Shown piece by piece: positions 33,738 through 41,998 of a stretch of DNA of 64,000 bases. The translations under genes were made by a program, and so were the position numbers. The number at the start of each line of letters is the position of its first letter. Within the stretch, counting starts at the first letter, position 1. Source of the stretch: a virus; the IMG/VR virus record IMGVR_UViG_3300037141_000279, positions 32,296-96,295 of that record, one strand, 5' to 3'. The notes under the pieces were generated by a model, which was not told the DNA's origin, ran no database searches, and saw only the letters and a list, made by a program, of their open reading frames with translations.

Positions 33738-33905
33738 TCACTTGGAAAAGTAGTCGTGGATCGTGTGAAAGAAGTGCTCTGGATCAAGTTTATGCGCCAC
33801 CATCCGATGGATGATGTGCCACCCGATCCAGAGCACCAGGAAGGATAACTCTACACCAAATCCTTGCCAGAGTCCAGCCCAAACGAGATTGAGAATAGTT
33901 TTCAT
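33738..33905 (-). CDS. 55-residue single-segment membrane protein
   Basis: From ATG 33905 (alternative ATG 33929): MKTILNLVWAGLWQGFG, VELSFLVLWIGWHIIH, then RMVAHKLDPEHFFHTIHDYFSK. One hydrophobic helix of about 25 residues and a His-rich cytoplasmic tail. No clear ribosome binding site. It lies between the helicase and a structured 137-bp gap. Function unknown. Confidence 0.5.
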   Translation of the reverse strand: MKTILNLVWAGLWQGFGVELSFLVLWIGWHIIHRMVAHKLDPEHFFHTIHDYFSK

Positions 33906-33938
33906 AAAATTGGTCCGAGAGTTTGGCATTCTTACTGG

Positions 33939-34022
33939 GTTACTCGGATCGCAAAGGGCGACATGGTCGGCTGCTTACGCGCACCGTCCTATGCTCGGTA
34001 ACAAGCGAGCCGTATCCTTTGC
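33939..34022 (-). other. intergenic region with potential pseudoknot RNA
   Basis: A 137-bp gap (33930-34066) between ssb and the next gene. On the minus strand GCAAAGG (34016-34022) can pair with CCTTTGC (33951-33957). Inside lies a hairpin GCTCG/CGAGC (34006-34010 with 33993-33997) whose 8-base loop contains GTTAC, able to pair with GTAAC at 33939-33943 outside the outer stem. That gives a nested, pseudoknotted fold. It could be a regulatory RNA, or chance. Confidence 0.35.
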
Positions 34023-34066
34023 TACACCAGATCAGTCAGTGATCAACCTGACAGCGCCAACTTCGT

Positions 34067-34585
34067 TTAGAATCCGATTTCGTCGTCAACTTCTTGCGGT
34101 GCAGGACGTGCTGCAGGACGAGCCGCAGGTGCCGCCTGCCGTTGCGCAGGACGAGCCTGTTGTGCTGGGCGTCCTGGGTTTGAGCGTCCTGGCAGAGCAG
34201 GTCGGGTTTGTTGGGTTGGGCGCGCCGCGGGTTGTTCGGCGACGGGTTCGGTGATCAACCCCTTGATGTCCGTGACGTTGATTTCGGTGGTGTACTTCTT
34301 CACACCCGTCTGCTTGTCTTCCCACGAGCGGGTCTGCAGCTTGCCTTCGATGTAGACCATGTCGCCCTTGTGGATGTACGGCTGAATGAAAGCCTCAACC
34401 GAATTGCCCCACGCGACGATGTTGTGCCACTCGGTTTTTTTCTGTTTCTCGCCCTGAGCGTCTTTGTAGGATTCGTCCGTTGCGAGGCTAAAATTCGCAA
34501 CAGCCTTGCCGCTCTGGGTATACTTGATCTCTGGGTCTTTGCCCAGGCGTCCGATCAGAATTACCTTGTTCACTGAATTTGCCAC
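34067..34585 (-). CDS. ssb: single-stranded DNA-binding protein
   Basis: 172 residues, GTG 34585 after GGTGACATA. The OB-fold domain (residues 1-110) is bacterial SSB-like: NKVILIGRLGKDPEIKYTQ, VANFSLATDESYKD, TEWHNIVAWG, YIHKGDMVYIEGKLQTR. A long Pro/Ala/Arg/Gln-rich linker follows, and the acidic tip ends EVDDEIGF, close to the usual DDDIPF partner-binding tail. It protects ssDNA and recruits replication and recombination proteins. Neighbours are ERF, polymerase and helicase genes. Confidence 0.95.
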   Translation of the reverse strand: MANSVNKVILIGRLGKDPEIKYTQSGKAVANFSLATDESYKDAQGEKQKKTEWHNIVAWGNSVEAFIQPYIHKGDMVYIEGKLQTRSWEDKQTGVKKYTTEINVTDIKGLITEPVAEQPAARPTQQTRPALPGRSNPGRPAQQARPAQRQAAPAARPAARPAPQEVDDEIGF

Positions 34586-34630
34586 TATGTCACCTTTTCC
34601 TTTTTTGAGTTTACCCCGAAGGGTCGTAGC

Positions 34631-35866
34631 TTACTGCTTCTCTTCAAGCCCGTTGAATTTGTTGACCAACTTCCCGAGATTGACGAGTCCATTCTCCAGT
34701 GCCAGCGCCTGATCGACGCGAGCAAAGAAATCGTCCCATTGAATTCTGGAAATCTTCGTGGCGTCGCTTGCCTTGGTGATGCTGAGCAAGAACACCAACA
34801 GTTTGCGATTGACGGGCAGACCCTTGCTGGCCTTCAGTTTGCCGTTCGCCGTGAGGTCATCGCCCAGGTTTTTGAACTTCGTGCGATATGCCGCGAGTTC
34901 TTCTTCGGTCGGCAGTTCGTCGTCGGGACCCTCATAAGCGTCGCCGTGTTCGGGAGCCACATCGGGTCCCTGGTTCTGCTCTTCCACGGGAACGGATGGT
35001 GGTGGGGGTGCAAGCGGTGCGTCAATAGACTCCGCAGGGGGTCCTGCAGGGCGGTCGGCTGGCTTCTGAGCCCTCGGCGCAGGCAACGGATTCGGAGCCG
35101 CGTGTTGATCCTCTCGGAATTCAGGCTCTTGCGGCTGGTATCGGCTGGACGTACTGAAATCGGTCGCATTGTCCACCGATTGGTCGGCTTCAGGGTCCAT
35201 CGCGTATGGGTCAGCAGCATCAGGCAAGAGAGTACCATTGCGTAGTGCGTTCTTGGTCGCGCCTGTCTGCGCCTTGAAAATCCCCTTGTCGCCCGAGTCT
35301 GCGCCGTCGCCGAGCCCGCTGATGTTCAAGGTCTCGTCGGAGTCCGCATCCATCAAACGGATGAATGCCTTCACCGTTGCGGTGTGCATCGTGCCGCCGT
35401 TGTTGGTCTTGATGTCGTACGTCCCCAACAGATCGTAATTGGTTTCGGCGTAAATGCCGAATTTGGCGAACGCGTTGCGAATAGATCGCAGCACGTCAGC
35501 AGCGCGCACGAAATCATACTTCTGCTTTTCGTTCCGGCCAGCTTTTTCAACGTGGTCGATTTCGTTGTAAACTTGAATCAGTTTCTGCCTCAAATTCAAC
35601 TTCGATGTGTCGGTCATGGTGCTCCTTTTATTGGGCTGCTTTTGGCCTGTAATCTCTTCTTGAATTTTTTGCGTGATCCAGTCCCGATTATCCAGTAGCA
35701 AATTCACAGGGACATTCAAATGCATCTTTGTCGGACGATGGTAGAAGTGAATCTGCGCAGGCTCAAGGTCGCAGGTGTTGAATGGCATTTGTAAACCATC
35801 CCACTCACATCCTGCTTCAACCACTGCGATTCGAGCCATGTCGAGAAATGCGTCGTTGCTACTCAC
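34631..35866 (-). CDS. ERF-family single-strand annealing protein with N-terminal extension
   Basis: About 411 residues if translation begins at GTG 35866, which lies 7 bp after a promoter -10 box; the ATG at 35875 overlaps that box and is unlikely. The first ~83 residues are a separate unit (PAQIHFYHRPTKMHLNVPVN, RDWITQKIQEEI). ERF domain follows: LNLRQKLIQVYNEIDHVEK, YDFVRAADVLRSIRNAFAKF, ISGLGDGADSGDKGIFKAQTGATKNALRN. A strong ribosome binding site (AAAGGAG) and in-frame ATG stand exactly at the ERF start (35617), so two products are possible. The tail is Pro-rich and acidic. ERF proteins anneal ssDNA in phage recombination. Confidence 0.85.
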   Translation of the reverse strand: MSSNDAFLDMARIAVVEAGCEWDGLQMPFNTCDLEPAQIHFYHRPTKMHLNVPVNLLLDNRDWITQKIQEEITGQKQPNKRSTMTDTSKLNLRQKLIQVYNEIDHVEKAGRNEKQKYDFVRAADVLRSIRNAFAKFGIYAETNYDLLGTYDIKTNNGGTMHTATVKAFIRLMDADSDETLNISGLGDGADSGDKGIFKAQTGATKNALRNGTLLPDAADPYAMDPEADQSVDNATDFSTSSRYQPQEPEFREDQHAAPNPLPAPRAQKPADRPAGPPAESIDAPLAPPPPSVPVEEQNQGPDVAPEHGDAYEGPDDELPTEEELAAYRTKFKNLGDDLTANGKLKASKGLPVNRKLLVFLLSITKASDATKISRIQWDDFFARVDQALALENGLVNLGKLVNKFNGLEEKQ

Positions 35867-35873
35867 GTTGTCC

Positions 35874-35903
35874 ATAGTACCAAAGTACCATTGATTTTGT
35901 CAA
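35874..35903 (-). promoter_or_regulatory. sigma70-type promoter, leaderless geometry
   Basis: Minus strand TTGACA (35898-35903), 18 bp, TACTAT (35874-35879), 7 bases before GTG 35866. Directly after the DNA polymerase stop (35911). Shares GGTACTTTGGTACTAT with the endolysin promoter. Confidence 0.75.
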
Positions 35904-35910
35904 GCTAATT

Positions 35911-38211
35911 TTAGCCTTTTTTATAAACTGGGCTGGTGTACCCTTCCGCGCCTAGGATAAGCCCTGGAGCCCACCACGGAATTTGCACCATGCACCAGAT
36001 AAGGTCTTCCAGCCGCAGACCGAACGGGTCGTCATCATCTTCTGTGGCGACTTCGTCGTGGAAAAGCCCCCATATGCCGAAACCCATCTCGTCCGCCAAG
36101 AACATGCTGTTGAGGAGGTCATCACGGGACATCGCCTGAATCGCATTCTCGCAGATTTTGCCGCCGTACGTCTTGACGCGGCCCCACTTGTGGCGCTTCT
36201 TAACCTGCTGGCCATCCGAGCCCTGGGTCGCACTGTGTTCGATGCCGTCGTAGTAGATCGTATGCGAGGTATACGTGTATGGCAGGCCCGTGCGCTCGTC
36301 TAGTTTCTTTCCTGTCCGCACTTCATCTTCGATGGTGGCGTTCAAATAATGAATGCCGCGGCCCGAAGGTAGCTCCATGCGAATCGTGTACCCGCCGCCC
36401 TCCATAGGGATGCGTGTAAATGTGAGGACGCACTGCTTGCCATGCGTCGGGTGCTCGACCCACTCTCGGGATTGCTTGTCCCAGGTAACCTCGCCGACCT
36501 TGATGACGCCGCCGCGCTTCAGTACCTGCTTAAAAGCCTCTTCTAAGTCAGTCCAAAACTGTACGACTTCAGGCCATGCCTTGCGCAAAATGTCCACGGC
36601 TTTGTGAGCTAGTTCTTTGGGCATGTCGACGCCGCAGACGCTGAGAGCATATCCCCACAGCCCGCCGCGCACGGTATCCCCGTCTGAATTGGTGTACATC
36701 TCGCCGCCGCCGAGACCATAGCCGCCGCCCAATACCGGGGGTTTTGATTGTTGGCGCTTCTCTTCAAAGTCGGCATTCTTCGGCTTGTGGTTTCCCTGCG
36801 CATCGACCTTATACCACTCTTCGTATGGAATGCCGAACAGTTCAACGCCAAACGACATGTAAGGGTCGCGCCCTTGTCGAAACACGTCTAATATTTTCTC
36901 GCATCCTGCAGCCCAGCCGAGCATGCGGTTTTCAATCGCGTTCTTGTCGACAACGTGGAAAACTTTCCCAGGTTTGGCTTGGAACAAGGACCGCAGCAGT
37001 GTGATGACAAACTCAACCACGGTGAGTGAATCCTTCGGGTCTTTCGTATTCGTGAATTTTGCAATGATGCCGTCGTAATCTTCCTTATCCAACAGATCGA
37101 GAGCCAGCGTCAGATTCTTCTTGACCGCTTTGTCGCCCCGAGGGAGATTCTGCACCTGCATGGAGGTATCTTCGCCACCGCCGCTCGCCCAGCGCCCTGT
37201 GCGCGCCGCACCCATGTACCGAAGTTGATAGCGCAGGCGATCATCCGACGACAACAGGCTCAAAAATTTGATCAGCTTCGTATACGACGATTTGCGGGCA
37301 GATGAACGAATCTGCAGAGCCTCGCGACATTCTTGTGTGATCGGCGAGTTCGGGTTGTTGATTTCCGCCTGGACCGTTGGCGCACGCATCGAGTTCCACG
37401 GATATCCTCGCGCAGTCACCCATGCCTTCATCTGCACATCGGAATTGGGATTCTCTAATCCCGTTTTCGCTTTGAGGATCGCTTTCTGCAATTCGATAAA
37501 CTTCAGGGAGAGGCGCAAACCTTTCTCTGCAAGATCGCGCCGCCCAGGGATACCGAATGCATTGATCTTCTGGTCGAGCAACCACCCTTGCCAATCTGCC
37601 TCGGGGAATGGAATCTTGCGCAGGCGATACCAAAGGTCGCGCTCGGCGCGTACGTCTTGTTTGCAATACTCGATGTATTCCGCAAACTCGCGCGGGTGGC
37701 TGACGTGATCGCGAAACAGCGGCGGCGCAATACCGAACAGCGTCATCTCGCCGCCCTTGCTGACAGGTTCGCAGAACATGAATTTCAATTCGTCGCCGCG
37801 CGGGTCTTTCTGATTTTTCATCTTCAGAATTTCGCCGACTGTTTCCAATTTCCCAGGGAGCGAGATATTGTGCGCGAGGATGATGGGGTCCCGCCATTCG
37901 GACATAGGGACCTCAAATGGCGGAAGTTCTGTGCCTCGCCCGCTGCGATGGAGCACATACTTTGTGATGTTGTACTCGAACGAGGAATTCCACGCCACCT
38001 TGATGATCTTGGGGTCCCGCAACGCATCGAGGAGTTTCTGAGGCATCGGTTCGCAGTGCGGCAGCCATATTGAGACTTCCTCATGGTCAAGAGCCCAGGC
38101 GAGCATAGAGATGCCTGTCGACGGATGTTTGACGTAATTATCCAACCCGACTTCCGTCAGATCGGCGAGCGAGAACGTCTCATAATCCGCAAACAGGAAC
38201 GTGTACGCCAT
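35911..38211 (-). CDS. family A DNA polymerase with 3'-5' exonuclease domain
   Basis: 766 residues, ATG 38211. Exonuclease domain: ADYETFS (D9, E11), WNSSFEYN (exo II, with Glu79 where Asp is usual), and the YCKQDVRAERD region (exo III). Polymerase domain: RTGRW (~338), motif A VVDKNAIENR (D422), motif B as KRQQSKPPVLGGGYG (R486, K490, Y498), motif C GLFHDEV (D719). There is no 5'-3' nuclease domain. An insertion of about 100 residues precedes motif C. It is the replicative polymerase candidate. The exo II substitution may lower proofreading. Confidence 0.93.
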   Translation of the reverse strand: MAYTFLFADYETFSLADLTEVGLDNYVKHPSTGISMLAWALDHEEVSIWLPHCEPMPQKLLDALRDPKIIKVAWNSSFEYNITKYVLHRSGRGTELPPFEVPMSEWRDPIILAHNISLPGKLETVGEILKMKNQKDPRGDELKFMFCEPVSKGGEMTLFGIAPPLFRDHVSHPREFAEYIEYCKQDVRAERDLWYRLRKIPFPEADWQGWLLDQKINAFGIPGRRDLAEKGLRLSLKFIELQKAILKAKTGLENPNSDVQMKAWVTARGYPWNSMRAPTVQAEINNPNSPITQECREALQIRSSARKSSYTKLIKFLSLLSSDDRLRYQLRYMGAARTGRWASGGGEDTSMQVQNLPRGDKAVKKNLTLALDLLDKEDYDGIIAKFTNTKDPKDSLTVVEFVITLLRSLFQAKPGKVFHVVDKNAIENRMLGWAAGCEKILDVFRQGRDPYMSFGVELFGIPYEEWYKVDAQGNHKPKNADFEEKRQQSKPPVLGGGYGLGGGEMYTNSDGDTVRGGLWGYALSVCGVDMPKELAHKAVDILRKAWPEVVQFWTDLEEAFKQVLKRGGVIKVGEVTWDKQSREWVEHPTHGKQCVLTFTRIPMEGGGYTIRMELPSGRGIHYLNATIEDEVRTGKKLDERTGLPYTYTSHTIYYDGIEHSATQGSDGQQVKKRHKWGRVKTYGGKICENAIQAMSRDDLLNSMFLADEMGFGIWGLFHDEVATEDDDDPFGLRLEDLIWCMVQIPWWAPGLILGAEGYTSPVYKKG

Positions 38212-38219
38212 GAATCCCC

Positions 38220-38633
38220 TTATGCCATCGCAATTAGAAGGTCTCGTACTTTTTCCCAGTTTTCAAAGTGCGTGACCTGGGGCAGATGATGAAAGATGTT
38301 CTCGTACTCGGCTCCGACCACGAAGATGGGAATCTTGCGGGTCAGCCCTATGCCGATGGCGATACCAAACTCCACATGGCGGCCCGCGCGGATCACGGTC
38401 TTTGTGGGCTCGTTGAAGAATACCAGAATCTGTGCGTCGCGGACATCTTTTACGTCACGAATGGCATACTCGCGAAGCGTCTCGACAGGGACTTCAGCCA
38501 TTTGAACCGTTGGTGCGAACGTCTCGTTCAGCCAACTGGATGTGATGTGCACGCCTGTATCGCACAGAGAACCTGCACACTTCTTGATGTAATCCTTCTG
38601 GCTATATGGTGCCGCTAGATATACTTTCAGCAT
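38220..38633 (-). CDS. nucleoside 2-deoxyribosyltransferase-like protein
   Basis: 137 residues, ATG 38633. Starts MLKVYLAAPYSQKDYIKKC, then VRDAQILVFFNEP, GRHVEFGIAIGIGLTRKIP, IFVVGAEYENIFHHLP, matching the small Rossmann-like deoxyribosyltransferase family, with an acidic position in RDVKDVRDAQ and Glu in GRHVEFG. Family enzymes move deoxyribose between bases or hydrolyse nucleotides. It lies in a block of nucleotide-pool genes. The substrate cannot be told from sequence. Confidence 0.82.
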   Translation of the reverse strand: MLKVYLAAPYSQKDYIKKCAGSLCDTGVHITSSWLNETFAPTVQMAEVPVETLREYAIRDVKDVRDAQILVFFNEPTKTVIRAGRHVEFGIAIGIGLTRKIPIFVVGAEYENIFHHLPQVTHFENWEKVRDLLIAMA

Positions 38634-38645
38634 GCATCCTCCGTG

Positions 38646-39119
38646 TTAGAATCGTTTACCGCCTGCAGCCGCGCGCCCTTCCTTGCTGTGGTCTTTCCGA
38701 TTGCGGTTGTACTCGTTCTTTGCCACGATAGCTTCTGCGACTCGCAGATTACGGTCGGTGGAGTAGTTCATCAGACGGATGAAGGCATCTGCGACCTCGG
38801 CCTCTTCCGCCGAGAATGTTGGGATGTGTTCGTCCTGGCTTATATTCTTCCTGACCGCTTCCAGGGCTTCACCGATCTCGCCCACGACAAGGGCCAACTT
38901 CAGACCGACACGGGCATTGCGAAACGCCGCAAATAACGGCTGATATTTTTCTCGGTGGGCGTCCTTCGCCGTGTTCCATTTGAACCACTGTTCAAATTCA
39001 TCAATCAATGTTTCGTCGGTGTTGAATCCTTTCGCTGCGTTGATGGACGCCATGTCCGACTGCATCTCATGAAACGAGAGAATGAAATCGTGTTCACGAC
39101 AGATTTGATCGGGGTTCAC
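38646..39119 (-). CDS. MazG-like all-alpha NTP pyrophosphatase-type protein
   Basis: 157 residues; GTG 39119 overlaps the upstream stop (GTGA) with AGGAG before it. The helical core has ARVGLKLALVVGEIGEALEAVRK and FSAEEAEVADAFIRLMNYS, giving the E-x(2-3)-E ... E-x2-D metal-binding pattern of MazG/dUTPase-like enzymes. Such enzymes hydrolyse nucleoside triphosphates to monophosphates. Its neighbours are a dATP/dGTP diphosphohydrolase-like gene and a deoxyribosyltransferase-like gene. Confidence 0.75.
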   Translation of the reverse strand: MNPDQICREHDFILSFHEMQSDMASINAAKGFNTDETLIDEFEQWFKWNTAKDAHREKYQPLFAAFRNARVGLKLALVVGEIGEALEAVRKNISQDEHIPTFSAEEAEVADAFIRLMNYSTDRNLRVAEAIVAKNEYNRNRKDHSKEGRAAAGGKRF

Positions 39120-39640
39120 TTGGTCTCCTCGGGGAATCTCGCCCCTCGCGCGATAGGTGCACCTTCCGCTTCCAGTTCGAGTTGCAGTAGCGCCAGCGCC
39201 CGCCATACCAGCTTGGCTGAGTGCCGCTGACCATCGGTGTCAAATTTGCCGCGTTCCATGAAGTGGCGGATAATCGTGTCGTCCTGGTCGGTGGACTTGC
39301 CACGAGCCCAGTGCAGTGGTTCTCCTGGGTTGTGTTGCTCGTTCCCCGCGAACGAAACCTTAGCGACTTCAATCAGGGCGCTGGTGAAGTAATCTAGCAC
39401 GCCTGATGCCAGCGGAACCTTCTTGCGTTCCGCAGCAGAAGAGGGAAATAGAGGGTGCTGAACAACGGGAGGAAGTTCGATAATCGGGAGGGACTGCCAT
39501 TGACCTGGGAATGCCCCTAACGAAAGCACCACCTTCGTCGCTGCGTCCAGAGGCGGGATTCCATTATATCGCAAGCGATTGCTTCGGCACACTGAGCACT
39601 CCGTTTCCCCATTATGTTTGCATGCTGATGAAAGGTCCAT
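39116..39640 (-). CDS. DUF5664-like (dATP/dGTP diphosphohydrolase-type) protein
   Basis: 174 residues, ATG 39640 overlapping the RecA stop (TAATG). An N-terminal Cys-rich patch (ACKHNGETECSVCRSNRL) may bind zinc. The core FTSALIEVAKVSFAGNEQHNP, HWARGKSTDQDDTIIRHFMER, DGQRHSAKLVWRALALLQLE matches phage DUF5664 proteins, annotated as dATP/dGTP diphosphohydrolase N-terminal domain. Related enzymes help phages with 2-aminoadenine DNA, but no purZ is in this window, so ordinary pool control is equally likely. Confidence 0.7.
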   Translation of the reverse strand: MDLSSACKHNGETECSVCRSNRLRYNGIPPLDAATKVVLSLGAFPGQWQSLPIIELPPVVQHPLFPSSAAERKKVPLASGVLDYFTSALIEVAKVSFAGNEQHNPGEPLHWARGKSTDQDDTIIRHFMERGKFDTDGQRHSAKLVWRALALLQLELEAEGAPIARGARFPEETK

Positions 39641-40644
39641 TATTTAGCCTCTTTCGGAAAAAGTTTACTTCGTAATTCTACATCAAGACTGTTGGCAATG
39701 TCAACATGATTCACGAGAAAAACCCGCGTATTCTCTGCGCCCTGGCCCAGCTTCTCACCGTTGTAGTTGAACCAATTTCCTGTTTTGGTGACGACGTTAT
39801 TGGCTTCGCCGACGGTTAGCAAATCCCATTCGCGTGATATGCCGTGACCGTAGTACAGGTGCACTTCGGCTTCCGTGTGAGGGTTGGCGACCTTGTTTTT
39901 CACAACCTTGATGCGTGTCGCGGCTCCGATTTTCTCCTCGCCGTTTTTAATCCAGTCAAATTTGCGAATGTCCAGGCGCACCGAGGCGTAAAACTTCAGC
40001 GCGCGTCCGCCTGTGGTAGTCTCAGGGCTGCCGAACATCACGCCGATCTTCTCACGGATTTGGTTGATGAAAATCAGAATCGTTTTGGTGGAGTTCGTTA
40101 TGCCTGTGAGTTTGCGCAGCGCCTGGGACATCAGGCGGGCCTGCAGGCCCATCTGGGGGTCACCCATGTCGCCTTCCAGTTCTGCCTTCGGAACCAGCGC
40201 AGCGACCGAGTCAACCAAGACGACAGCGATCTTATTCGACTTAATAAGGGACTCGGCGATTTCCAGCGCCTGCTCGCCGTAGTCAGGTTGCGATATCAGC
40301 AGGTGGTCGACATCCACACCCAGCTTGCGCGCGTAAACTGGGTCTAGCGCGTGCTCTGCATCAATGAATGCGGCTTTACCTCCTAGTTTCTGCGCTTCAG
40401 CGATGATATGCAATGCTAGGGTAGTCTTACCGCCCGACTCGGGTCCGTAGATTTCCACGACTCGACCACGCGGGATGCCGCCGACGCCTAATGCCACGTC
40501 CAGCGCAAGCGAAGACGTGGAGACCACGTCGATAGATGCGAAAGTTTTCGCCCCCAGCATCATTATTGAACCTTTTCCAAATTGCTTTTCGATGCCTGCC
40601 ATGACTTCAGACAAGCTCTGAGATGATTCTTCTTGCTTGCTCAC
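39640..40644 (-). CDS. recA: RecA recombinase
   Basis: 334 residues, ATG 40644. Close to bacterial RecA in length and sequence: [17 protein letters not shown], Walker [10 protein letters not shown] (67-75), [23 protein letters not shown] (the MAW-like region), [17 protein letters not shown] (Walker B), [16 protein letters not shown], the DNA-binding loops and [13 protein letters not shown]. It lacks the long acidic bacterial C-terminus. Promotes strand exchange and filament formation on ssDNA. A full bacterial-type RecA beside an ERF annealing protein is unusual redundancy. Confidence 0.96.
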   Translation of the reverse strand: MSKQEESSQSLSEVMAGIEKQFGKGSIMMLGAKTFASIDVVSTSSLALDVALGVGGIPRGRVVEIYGPESGGKTTLALHIIAEAQKLGGKAAFIDAEHALDPVYARKLGVDVDHLLISQPDYGEQALEIAESLIKSNKIAVVLVDSVAALVPKAELEGDMGDPQMGLQARLMSQALRKLTGITNSTKTILIFINQIREKIGVMFGSPETTTGGRALKFYASVRLDIRKFDWIKNGEEKIGAATRIKVVKNKVANPHTEAEVHLYYGHGISREWDLLTVGEANNVVTKTGNWFNYNGEKLGQGAENTRVFLVNHVDIANSLDVELRSKLFPKEAK

Positions 40645-40665
40645 ATTGCCTCCGAACGAATTACG

Positions 40666-41721
40666 TTAGTCTACGAAGATCGGCGCGACCATTGTTTTTT
40701 CGCCGTATTCCTTGTTGATTAGAAAGAAAGTCTGCGACGGCTTCTCGTAGGACGCTTTGATTGAAACCGCGTATGCGTTATAACCAATCAGGCTGCTGTT
40801 GGCGATGAAGTTTCCGCCATCAAATCGCGTGTGGAAATGACCGAACACGTCAAGTTTGACGGGGTTGGCTTTGTTCCACTGTGCGATTGCTTTGTTGACG
40901 GGGATAGTGATGCCGCCCACGCCGCCGCCGTAGTTTAGCTGGTGCCCGTGGTGGTACCGAACAGGAAATTTGTCAAAATAGTTCACAATCGTGTGGTACC
41001 CCGTTGCGATGATAAACTCAAAGCGCGGATCGTTTTTGAAGTGATCGCGGATTGTGTAAAACATATATTGCTCAAGCGAATTGCCCGTCTCAGTGGCAAT
41101 GCGCTGGTCGATGGTCATGCGCCCGTGATTGCCGCCGTGGCACACGACGAGAAGTTTCACACTCTTCGGAGTGTTGTCCCGCAGATATTGCAGGCCGCCG
41201 ATCAGTTGGTTCTGCGCGCGATAGATCGCCTGCGTCGGAGCCAGCAGGTTCGCTTCCGCAAGGTCGGCATGAATACTGCCTGTGATGAAATCACCCAGCA
41301 GCGCAACAGTCAGACTCTTGATGGTCGTCTTTGCGCTTTCGATGTTGAACCACGCGAGGGTGCCATGAACAAGCTGTTGAAAACGGCGGTCGTTGATTTC
41401 CAAATTGTGTTCATTCCGTCCGCTCACCTGCCCAGGCAGCACGCGCTCTTCGCTGTGATGATCGGACCAGACCACAACCGCGGCGGATTCGCTGGTGCCT
41501 GATTTGGTCGTCGGATTGATGGTGATCGCTTGCGGCGTCTGTTTCTGGAAACTGACCAGCGCATCTAGTTCAGCCTCAAGATGGACAACTTTTTCACGCA
41601 GTGCCGCGATTTGAACTTCCTTCCCTTCGCGCTTGTCCCGCAGTTGCTGCAGGGCGATATCTACTTTCGCGGTCTCGGAGATCGGCTTGCTCTTCGCAAG
41701 CACATCTTTAATTTTGGCCAT
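40666..41721 (-). CDS. calcineurin-like metallophosphoesterase
   Basis: 351 residues, ATG 41721 with GAGGAG upstream. The N-terminal coiled coil (~1-65, QQLRDKREGKEVQIAALREKV) is followed by a phosphoesterase core: VVVWSDHHSEERV, LTVALLGDFITGSIH, LLVVCHGGNHGRM, RYHHGHQLNYGG and LDVFGHFHTRFDGG. These supply the metal-binding Asp, His and Asn residues of the fold. Possibly a DNA repair nuclease or nucleotide phosphodiesterase, encoded next to RecA. The exact substrate is unknown. Confidence 0.85.
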   Translation of the reverse strand: MAKIKDVLAKSKPISETAKVDIALQQLRDKREGKEVQIAALREKVVHLEAELDALVSFQKQTPQAITINPTTKSGTSESAAVVVWSDHHSEERVLPGQVSGRNEHNLEINDRRFQQLVHGTLAWFNIESAKTTIKSLTVALLGDFITGSIHADLAEANLLAPTQAIYRAQNQLIGGLQYLRDNTPKSVKLLVVCHGGNHGRMTIDQRIATETGNSLEQYMFYTIRDHFKNDPRFEFIIATGYHTIVNYFDKFPVRYHHGHQLNYGGGVGGITIPVNKAIAQWNKANPVKLDVFGHFHTRFDGGNFIANSSLIGYNAYAVSIKASYEKPSQTFFLINKEYGEKTMVAPIFVD

Positions 41722-41998
41722 GGGACTCCTCGGGTTCAGCTAATTGTTTGCGTAACTGTGCGATGGCTTTACGACTCCCCCAGAACACTTTACTGTCAAC
41801 TTTCTCGTGATAATCTCGCAGCGCAAATTCCTGCGTAATCCCCCCACTCATTGGGAACGTCGCCAGATCGGCTAAATTCGCCGTGGTGACCAATTCATCC
41901 GAAGGCAGTGCGTCCAGCACCTTGATGACTCGTTGGACTCGCGGCGAGATTTTTGGAACTTTCAAGCCGTTCACTTTGAAGCCAACAGGTATACGCAT
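41708..41998 (-). CDS. 96-residue small basic protein
   Basis: ATG 41998 overlaps the stop of the membrane protein gene (TGATG), and its own end overlaps the phosphoesterase start. Sequence MRIPVGFKVNGLKVPKISP, RVQRVIKVLDALPSDELVTT, ANLADLATFPMSGGITQEF suggests a winged-helix-type DNA-binding fold (partly helical, basic). Probably co-translated with RecA-associated genes. Function unknown. Confidence 0.6.
   Translation of the reverse strand: MRIPVGFKVNGLKVPKISPRVQRVIKVLDALPSDELVTTANLADLATFPMSGGITQEFALRDYHEKVDSKVFWGSRKAIAQLRKQLAEPEESHGQN

Noticed and set aside
33935-34060. A possible tRNA in the gap after ssb (hairpin with a GTTAC loop).
   Set aside because: There is no T-arm consensus and no acceptor pairing, so a cloverleaf cannot be drawn.
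39116-39640. Firm call of a 2-aminoadenine (Z) genome from the DUF5664-like gene.
   Set aside because: No purZ or datZ gene is visible here and the family also occurs in phages with ordinary bases.
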